DNA of 51,040 nt from Providencia sp. (GTDB lineage Bacteria > Pseudomonadota > Gammaproteobacteria > Enterobacterales > Enterobacteriaceae). This document shows positions 45,347 through 51,040 of the stretch, one piece after another. Every line of letters starts with the position of its first letter. Position 1 is the first letter of the stretch. Made by a program: the position numbers and the translations under genes. Where the stretch lies: contig NZ_DOEH01000028.1 of NCBI RefSeq assembly GCF_003533305.1, forward strand, positions 1 to 51,040. Reading direction: 5' to 3'. The notes under the pieces were generated by a model that saw only the letters and a program-made list of their open reading frames with translations, was not told where the DNA came from and ran no database searches.

Positions 45347-47410
45347 ATAGTTATAGTCATCTGAACGCGCATCGATACCATTGAGGATCACACCAGTGAT
45401 TTCAATATCATTTTGTTTGAAACGTTTGATTGATAGCTCAACATCTTTAACTGTATTCACACCATAGAAAGCAATCAGTAATGAAGTACCGACGTATTTA
45501 CCGATAATGGCTGAGTCAGTAATGGCTAAGATAGGTGCGGTATCAATGACTACAATGTCATACTGAGATTTTACTTTATCGAGTAGCTGTTTAAAACGCT
45601 CACCCATTAGTAATTCAGAGGAGTGGGAAACATTTTTACCGCGACAAATCACATCAAGGTTTTCAATCACGTTTTCATGAATTGTCGGAGAAGTCATATC
45701 CTTTTGAGATAGATATTCAGACAGCCCTATTTTATTATTTAAACTAAAGGCTTTGTGAATACGACCTTTACGTAAGTCAGTATCGATTAATAAGACTTTT
45801 TTACCTGCATTGGCTAATACCACCGCCATATTGGAGGTAACAAAACTTTTACCTACCCCAGGGGATGCGCTGGTGACCATCACCAAGTTATTACCTTGGT
45901 TCATCACCGAGAAGTAAACACTGGTACGCAATGAACGTATAGCTTCTACTGCGGTATCTGCTGGATTTTCAAGGGCAAGAGGGCGCTTATTACCTTCAGC
46001 AATAAGTTTTTTCTCATAGGCTGAATATGGAATAGTGGCATAAACATTAATACCAAGTGCATCAATATCTTCGGTGCCTTTAATCTTATTATTAAAGAAC
46101 TCGCGTGCAATGACATAGGCACAGCCAACAATAAAGCCCAATATGGTTGCTAACACGACGATTAATGATTTTTTTGGTGCAACTGCATTCGGTTGTGATT
46201 CAGCAGAGTCAATAATACGCACATCAGCAGTAATTCCTGAGTTAAGAACGCTTAGCTCCTGTTGTTTAACGACTAGCTGATTATAGATAGCTTGTTCAGA
46301 CTCAACATCACGCGTTAAACGAACAATTTGTTGCTGCGTATTCGGTAATTTTTGAATATTTTTACTGATTTTATCTTTTTCACGTAGCAGCTGTTGGCGT
46401 TTATCGAGTAATGACTGATAAGCAGGGTGATTACGAGTATAAAGCTGCTGAATTTCAACTTCTTTAAAGGTCAGTTCATTGAGCTTTTCTTCAACTTGCA
46501 ACGCAGTATCTAACGCCGCTTTGGCTTCTAAAGATAGGTCAATAGATTCATTCTTTTTACGAAAATCATTTAACTGGTTTTCATAATTATCTAGCTTAGT
46601 TTTGATGGTCGGTAGATAGTCATCTAAGAACGTCAATGTATTATTGGTGACTTCTTTTTTGCGTTCTGTATTTTGGTCAACATAGTTTTGGATAATACTA
46701 TTAAGGATCGTGACATTTTCAACTTTATCAGCGCCTTTAATTGCCATGCTGATAATACCGGTTCCGTTGCCTACTTCTGCAATAGTTAAGGTATTACGTA
46801 AATCTTCAATCGTTGAATAACGTGCATTTTTAACTAAAGTAAATTCCTCGCCCGCTTTAGCGGTAAAAGATGAGATTAATAAGTTAATTTCACCTTGTTT
46901 AAATACTTCACCCACTTTAGCTTCAAAAACTTGCCCATCAATATTCAGTGAATATTTGTCATCACCTAAATAAGACAAGGTAACAGGCTCCCCTAACAGG
47001 CTTTCTGGTAACTGGTATAGCGTAACGCTAATAAGTGCAGTTTCACCGAGCAACTTATTAATGAATCCTGTTGGCGCAGTTTGAACATCTAAGTTGAGGT
47101 TAGATACCGTTTTACCTAACACCATACGGGATTTGATGACTTCAATTTCAGAGTCGACCTGATTGTTGCTATTAGAAAACGGCATTACATCGCTCATTTG
47201 GTCTAATAACGACATTTGGCCTAATTTATCATATTGCAGCGTGGCATTTGCTTGGTAAATTGGGGTAGCTAACAGGCTGTAAGAGACTGCAACTGCGGCA
47301 AAAATAACTGTGAAAAATCCAATTTTAATGGAGTTAGATTTCAAAACTTTAAACAAGGCGAGCAGGTCGATTTCGTCTGCCGCAGGCGCGCTATTTTTTG
47401 TTGTATTCAT
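45332..47410 (-). CDS. wzc: Wzc-type polysaccharide co-polymerase and tyrosine autokinase
   Basis: Inner-membrane protein (692 residues) that controls polymer length and couples with Wza for export. The N-terminal Wzz domain has a first membrane helix near 32-51; a coiled periplasmic region (about 250-400) follows, then a second helix near 424-446. The cytoplasmic BY-kinase has Walker A ASPGVGKSF (about 511-519), Walker A' LLIDTDLRKGRIH near 540, and Walker B IVVIDTAPIL near 615. The tail DDYNYVYEY is a tyrosine cluster for trans-autophosphorylation, removed by Wzb. In-frame repeats after the stop copy part of this tail. Confidence 0.96.
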   Translation of the reverse strand: MNTTKNSAPAADEIDLLALFKVLKSNSIKIGFFTVIFAAVAVSYSLLATPIYQANATLQYDKLGQMSLLDQMSDVMPFSNSNNQVDSEIEVIKSRMVLGKTVSNLNLDVQTAPTGFINKLLGETALISVTLYQLPESLLGEPVTLSYLGDDKYSLNIDGQVFEAKVGEVFKQGEINLLISSFTAKAGEEFTLVKNARYSTIEDLRNTLTIAEVGNGTGIISMAIKGADKVENVTILNSIIQNYVDQNTERKKEVTNNTLTFLDDYLPTIKTKLDNYENQLNDFRKKNESIDLSLEAKAALDTALQVEEKLNELTFKEVEIQQLYTRNHPAYQSLLDKRQQLLREKDKISKNIQKLPNTQQQIVRLTRDVESEQAIYNQLVVKQQELSVLNSGITADVRIIDSAESQPNAVAPKKSLIVVLATILGFIVGCAYVIAREFFNNKIKGTEDIDALGINVYATIPYSAYEKKLIAEGNKRPLALENPADTAVEAIRSLRTSVYFSVMNQGNNLVMVTSASPGVGKSFVTSNMAVVLANAGKKVLLIDTDLRKGRIHKAFSLNNKIGLSEYLSQKDMTSPTIHENVIENLDVICRGKNVSHSSELLMGERFKQLLDKVKSQYDIVVIDTAPILAITDSAIIGKYVGTSLLIAFYGVNTVKDVELSIKRFKQNDIEITGVILNGIDARSDDYNYVYEY

Positions 47411-47444
47411 AATAGATTAAACGTTAAGTCATCCAATAATAAAA

Positions 47445-47873
47445 TTAAATTTTTCCTTGCCACGCAATAGCTGCTTTTTCCATAAGCTGATAGACATGTT
47501 CAAACATTTCATCACTGCGCTTATGGGGGTCTGGAATTTCGGTTTTATTTAGCCATTGACCAAATAACATTACCTTGCCGCGAGTTTCAGGAAACTGTTG
47601 ATGGATTTTATCAATATGTGCGTGTTCCATCACTAGGATTAAGTCTGCTTTTTTACACAATTCATGACTTAAACGGCGAGACTGATGATTTTGCAAAGAA
47701 AGATTATGTTGTTCGGCAATACGAATGGCACTTTCATAGGCTGGCATATCATTTTTAGCAATGATACCCGCGGAGTGAATAGTTTTATCAGGGAAGTGAA
47801 CCTGCATTAAACGCTCCCCCGTAGGAGAGCGACAGATATTACCCATACAAACAACTAGGATATTATGAAACAT
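47445..47873 (-). CDS. wzb: Low-molecular-weight protein tyrosine phosphatase Wzb
   Basis: Dephosphorylates the Wzc tyrosine tail, needed for cycling of capsule assembly. The 142-residue LMW-PTP has the P-loop VCMGNICRSPTGE (CX5R, about 8-20) and the acid motif IPDPHKRSDEMFEHVYQL with DP near 113. ATG at 47873 lies 5 bp after the wza stop, giving tight coupling; the frame extends four codons upstream into wza. It sits between wza and wzc in the usual order. Confidence 0.96.
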   Translation of the reverse strand: MFHNILVVCMGNICRSPTGERLMQVHFPDKTIHSAGIIAKNDMPAYESAIRIAEQHNLSLQNHQSRRLSHELCKKADLILVMEHAHIDKIHQQFPETRGKVMLFGQWLNKTEIPDPHKRSDEMFEHVYQLMEKAAIAWQGKI

Positions 47874-47878
47874 AGCTA

Positions 47879-49024
47879 TTACCAATCGTGAATACGTTTG
47901 GTACCTTCAGTTAACTGATTATAGGTGGCGATAGTCGGTAATAGTTGTGTGATGAGACGATTCCAACGCACGACTGGTGCCGCAGTTACATAGACCAAGT
48001 CATAAGGTTGCAGTTTGAACTCGGTGCCCATAACCAAAGAGGTGGCGTCAGATAAATCTAACTGATAAACCGCTGCCATTTTTTTCGGTAGTAACGCTTC
48101 TAGCTCTTTATCTGCTGCTGGTTGGTTTTTAACAGGACGGATTACAAAAACGCCCGTTGCTTGGGCTGTTTCTTGCTTAATACCATCAGCTTTACTTAAT
48201 GCTTCAGTAATACTCATTCCTGCACGGTCAATGGTGAGCGTAGTTGGTTGACCGACTTCACCCATCACGAATACTTTTTGCCCATCATTGCGCGGTACAT
48301 AAAGTACATCACTTGGTTGCATCAGGTAGTTTTGTGTTAAGTCACCATATTGCACCAAAGATTGCAAAGAGACTTTAATTTCTTTGCCATTACGAGTCAG
48401 TACTACGTTATCCCAATCGGCTTTTTCGGTTAGACCACCTGCATTATTAAAGGCTTCTAAAATAGTCAGTGGTACGTTGGTAATTGGTAGGGTTCCCGGT
48501 TTAGCCACTTCACCTGACACATACATTTTTTGTGAACGGAATGCGGCAATACTAACATCTACTTGTGGAGACTCGATATAAGTGGCAAGGCGGTTACTGA
48601 CTAAGGTACGGATTTCAGTGACGGTTTTGCCAATGACTTTCACTTTACCAATGTAAGGGTAATAGATGGTGCCATCTGAGTGTACCCAGTTACCGGAGTC
48701 TTGTGCGCTACGATATGAACCAGCTGGAATAGTCAGCTCAGGGTGATCCCATACAGTGATAGTTAATACGTCACCCACACCAACACGATATTCATAGGTT
48801 GAAAGCTGTTTATCGAGTAATGGATTTGGTTTGGCGATAACTTGTGGGGTATACATTTCATCTAATAATTTAGGTGAAATAGGGTAGATATCAACCAGTT
48901 TGGTAATATCTTTATCACCCGTATCAACAACATTTTTACCTGATGTTGACATATAGGCACCAGGGGTGATGGTGCAGCCCGTGAGTGCAGTTAGCATGAG
49001 TACCGTCGCAGAAAGACGCTTCAT
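47879..49024 (-). CDS. wza: Outer-membrane polysaccharide export lipoprotein Wza
   Basis: Octameric outer-membrane channel for capsule or group 1-type polysaccharide. The 381-residue precursor has a lipoprotein signal peptide ending in the lipobox LTGC (Cys near 18). Next come the polysaccharide-export domain with [19 protein letters not shown] near residue 81 and [19 protein letters not shown] near 155, two SLBB-like repeats ([15 protein letters not shown] and [17 protein letters not shown]), and a C-terminal amphipathic segment rich in W and L ([13 protein letters not shown]) that would form the membrane barrel. Start at the ATG at 49024, MKRLSATVL. Confidence 0.96.
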   Translation of the reverse strand: MKRLSATVLMLTALTGCTITPGAYMSTSGKNVVDTGDKDITKLVDIYPISPKLLDEMYTPQVIAKPNPLLDKQLSTYEYRVGVGDVLTITVWDHPELTIPAGSYRSAQDSGNWVHSDGTIYYPYIGKVKVIGKTVTEIRTLVSNRLATYIESPQVDVSIAAFRSQKMYVSGEVAKPGTLPITNVPLTILEAFNNAGGLTEKADWDNVVLTRNGKEIKVSLQSLVQYGDLTQNYLMQPSDVLYVPRNDGQKVFVMGEVGQPTTLTIDRAGMSITEALSKADGIKQETAQATGVFVIRPVKNQPAADKELEALLPKKMAAVYQLDLSDATSLVMGTEFKLQPYDLVYVTAAPVVRWNRLITQLLPTIATYNQLTEGTKRIHDW

Positions 49025-49072
49025 AAACACCTTCTATCCCTTTAGCAAATAATGAAAGAAACTTATTAAATT

Positions 49073-50020
49073 TTATTTGAATTCGTATTGAACGGTATTA
49101 GCAATACCTTTTTCTAACGTTACTGGAGGAGCAAAGTTGGTGCCTGCAATATAATTTGATTTAAATTGAGTTCTAGCACAAAACTTTTTCACCCTGATAC
49201 TGCTTACTGGAAATTCTTTTCCCGTAACCTTAGATAGAATATCAAAACAGTAGCCACCTACAATGCCTATAGCATATGGGATACGAATATTTGATTTTGG
49301 CTTGTCTAAAGCAGTACAGATAATAGTGGTCAATTCATTCATGGTGTAATCAGGTTTATCAATGTAATTAAATACATGTTTGCCCTCAGTAACCGTCGTT
49401 GCAAAATAGATAAATGCAGCGATATTTTCAACATAAGCCATGGATTTTTGATTGTTACCACTACCAATCATTAAGAAACGGCCAGAAGCGATTTGGCGGA
49501 ATAGATTATAAACATTACCACGGTTATTTTCGCCAAATACAACGGTAGGGCGAATAGTTACTAAGGTATTGTCACTAGCCTTTGCTTGCCAAGCGTCATA
49601 TACGTATTCAGCTTCAAGCTTGGATTTGCCATAGTCATTAAACGGATGATATTCACCATCTTCGCCAGTTTCTTTTTCTACAAAACCATAAACAGCGACA
49701 GAAGAGGTAAATACGATATGTTTAATACCAAGTTGTTCTGCAACATCACAGACATTTTTGGCGCCATCAACATTCACTTCATAGTAAAGACTAATAGGAT
49801 GAACGTTATCTTTATGTTTTGCAGATAAGTTAATAATAACATCACTGCCTTTTAATGGTTCAATAAGTGTCTCTGGCTTGGTTACATCACCAAATTCCCA
49901 CTTTTCAGGATGAGCTTCACTTTTTTCAATATCAACTATTTTAAAGTCAATATTTTGAGATTTTAATTGATTAGATAGACGTGTTCCTATGAAGCCGGAA
50001 CCACCGATGATAGTTAGCAT
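49073..50020 (-). CDS. NAD-dependent sugar epimerase/dehydratase
   Basis: A 315-residue extended SDR enzyme. The nucleotide motif is IIGGSGFIGTRL (4-15), the Ser of the active site lies in VFTSSVAVYG near 107, and the catalytic YxxxK is in FNDYGKSKLEAEYVYD near 129-144, followed by VTIRPTVVFGENNRGN. It acts on a nucleotide sugar, probably as a UDP-GlcNAc/GalNAc 4-epimerase or a 4-keto reductase, but the substrate cannot be fixed. It sits between a GT2 gene (15 bp) and wza, so it belongs to the polysaccharide locus. No membrane segments are evident except a mildly hydrophobic GIVGGYCFDIL stretch. Confidence 0.85.
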   Translation of the reverse strand: MLTIIGGSGFIGTRLSNQLKSQNIDFKIVDIEKSEAHPEKWEFGDVTKPETLIEPLKGSDVIINLSAKHKDNVHPISLYYEVNVDGAKNVCDVAEQLGIKHIVFTSSVAVYGFVEKETGEDGEYHPFNDYGKSKLEAEYVYDAWQAKASDNTLVTIRPTVVFGENNRGNVYNLFRQIASGRFLMIGSGNNQKSMAYVENIAAFIYFATTVTEGKHVFNYIDKPDYTMNELTTIICTALDKPKSNIRIPYAIGIVGGYCFDILSKVTGKEFPVSSIRVKKFCARTQFKSNYIAGTNFAPPVTLEKGIANTVQYEFK

Positions 50021-50035
50021 AATTAATCCTGAATT

Positions 50036-50782
50036 CTATTTTCTTATAATGCCTTTTACAGCATAACCGATAAAATATTTTGTTGATTTTAAAATATTAA
50101 AATTTAATTCTTGACGATAAAATTTCCATTGGTATTTTGCTGCATCTAATTTATTTTGAGTCATACCAGAATCAGTTCTATAGTCGGCTAGAACTTGAGG
50201 ACAACAATAAGCCTTGTCACATTGCGATAAAATTTTTAACCAAAGCCCCATATCCTGCCTTTTTCTAATCAAAGGCATAAACTGTTTACCTAATATTTTT
50301 GTATCATAGATGGCAGTTAAGCAGCCAATAACATTACAGTAGAGTAATTCATTATATGTGACGGTATTTGGTGGGATAACTAGTTTTCCCTTACCTTCTT
50401 GTGTGAATTTTTGATATTGAGTATATGAAAGAGAATGCCCTTCTTTAATCATATATTCTAACTGAGTCTTGAGTTTATTAGGGCGCCAAAGGTCATCGCT
50501 ATCCAAAAAGGCAATAAATCTACCTTGAGCAGCTTCAATACCTGTGTTTCTCGCTATACCGGCACCACCATTTTTCGTTAATTGAATTAATTTTATTCGG
50601 CTATCAGCAAAGGAGTTAATAATATTAATTGAATTATCAGTTGATAAATCATCTACAATAATTAATTCAAAACATTGATGGGTTTGATTTAATACAGAAT
50701 TAATTGAGTCTCTTATATATTGCTCTGCGTTATAGCAAGGCATAATAATAGAAACTAATTCTTGAGTTGTAATTTCAGGCAT
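50036..50782 (-). CDS. Family 2 glycosyltransferase
   Basis: A 248-residue GT-A enzyme adding one sugar to the lipid-linked repeat unit in the cytoplasm. The start VSIIMPCYNAEQYIRDSINS (about 11-30), the UDP-contact VDDLSTDNS near 42, NGGAGIARNTGIEAAQG near 70, and the DxD metal site FLDSDDLWRPNK near 91 are all present. C-terminal IGYAVKGIIRK is basic and hydrophobic, possibly membrane-associating. It lies between ugd and the epimerase gene with short gaps, so it is in the polysaccharide operon. Donor and acceptor are unknown. Confidence 0.88.
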   Translation of the reverse strand: MPEITTQELVSIIMPCYNAEQYIRDSINSVLNQTHQCFELIIVDDLSTDNSINIINSFADSRIKLIQLTKNGGAGIARNTGIEAAQGRFIAFLDSDDLWRPNKLKTQLEYMIKEGHSLSYTQYQKFTQEGKGKLVIPPNTVTYNELLYCNVIGCLTAIYDTKILGKQFMPLIRKRQDMGLWLKILSQCDKAYCCPQVLADYRTDSGMTQNKLDAAKYQWKFYRQELNFNILKSTKYFIGYAVKGIIRK

Positions 50783-50797
50783 ATCGTTATTACCAAA

Positions 50798-51040
50798 TTA
50801 ATCGCTACCAAACAAATCACGGGTGTAGACTTTATCCGCCACATCTTCTAGCTCTGGTACCATGCGGTTAGCTAAAATAATATCGCATTGGGCTTTAAAG
50901 GTTTCTAAATCACGAATGACTTTAGAGCGGAAAAACTCATCTTCAGTGAGTACTGGCTCATATACCACCACTTCAATGCCTTTGGCTTTAATGCGTTTCA
51001 TGATGCCCTGCACTGCCGAGGCGCGGAAATTATCAGAGCC
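50798..51040 (-). CDS. ugd: UDP-glucose 6-dehydrogenase (copy 2; 3' end only)
   Basis: The last 80 codons of a second ugd, cut by the right edge of the window. Its protein sequence differs from the end of copy 1 by one residue (Thr for Ala in DLETFKAQ). At the DNA level 10 of 243 bases differ, nearly all at third positions, and the 80-odd bases nearest the edge are identical. It lies 15 bp upstream of the GT2 gene and so is cotranscribed with the polysaccharide operon, where it would supply UDP-glucuronate. Whether the rest of the gene is intact cannot be seen. Confidence 0.93.
   Translation of the reverse strand, partial: GSDNFRASAVQGIMKRIKAKGIEVVVYEPVLTEDEFFRSKVIRDLETFKAQCDIILANRMVPELEDVADKVYTRDLFGSD

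Overview
The window looks like chromosome from a Providencia-type member of the Morganellaceae (Enterobacterales). The DNA is AT-rich. Housekeeping proteins are close to their E. coli counterparts (YicC, RNase PH, Dut, WaaG, EnvC, NupG, CysE), and the backbone order yicC/rph-pyrE-slmA-dut-coaBC-radC-rpmBG ... mutM-coaD-waaA ... hldD-kbl-tdh-yibQ-envC-yibN-secB-gpsA-cysE-trmL is the enterobacterial one. Directly after trmL comes a wza-wzb-wzc-galE surface-polysaccharide locus, a position I associate with Providencia O-antigen/capsule clusters. The genus is inferred, not proven.

Layout. (1) 1-2.1 kb: ugd (lacking only its first base) and an orphan WaaY-like LPS heptose kinase. (2) 2.2-7.5 kb: thiM and a ROK regulator, then a purine-nucleoside operon (phosphorylase, EamA exporter, NupG-type importer) closed by a terminator. 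(3) 7.5-11.1 kb: a compact catabolic unit of FCD/GntR regulator, nitrilase-family amidase, RraA-like protein and ACS-type MFS symporter, with GTATAC palindromes over the -35 boxes of both promoters. (4) 11.5-12.1 kb: a Phd/Doc toxin-antitoxin pair. (5) 12.3-18.8 kb: core housekeeping genes, including an apparently intact rph-pyrE attenuator and a structured rpmB leader. (6) 19.0-27.3 kb: an LPS-core operon waaQ-waaG-waaP-GT8-waaL-GT8-waaK lying between rpmG and mutM, with mutM as its last gene. (7) 27.3-35.0 kb: coaD, waaA, a GT39 lipid-linked sugar transferase, yibB, waaC, waaF, hldD. (8) 35.3-44.1 kb: kbl-tdh, yibQ, envC, yibN, secB-gpsA-cysE, a palindromic repeat, trmL; gpmI and grxC, expected here from E. 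coli, are absent. (9) 44.3-51.0 kb: the leftward polysaccharide operon GT2-epimerase-wza-wzb-wzc-galE, entered at the right edge from a second ugd copy.

How it works together. Much of the window builds the cell surface: HldD makes ADP-heptose; WaaA, WaaC, WaaF and WaaQ build the inner core; WaaP and WaaY phosphorylate it; WaaG, two GT8 enzymes and WaaK extend it; WaaL attaches O antigen. Ugd and GalE supply nucleotide sugars, and Wza/Wzb/Wzc export and regulate a polymer. The most notable items are the GntR-controlled amidase/RraA/MFS pathway (with a Thr replacing the usual Arg in the RraA signature), in-frame 15-bp repeats that duplicate the coding sequence of the Wzc tyrosine tail past its stop codon, and two diverged ugd copies in inverted orientation at the window edges.
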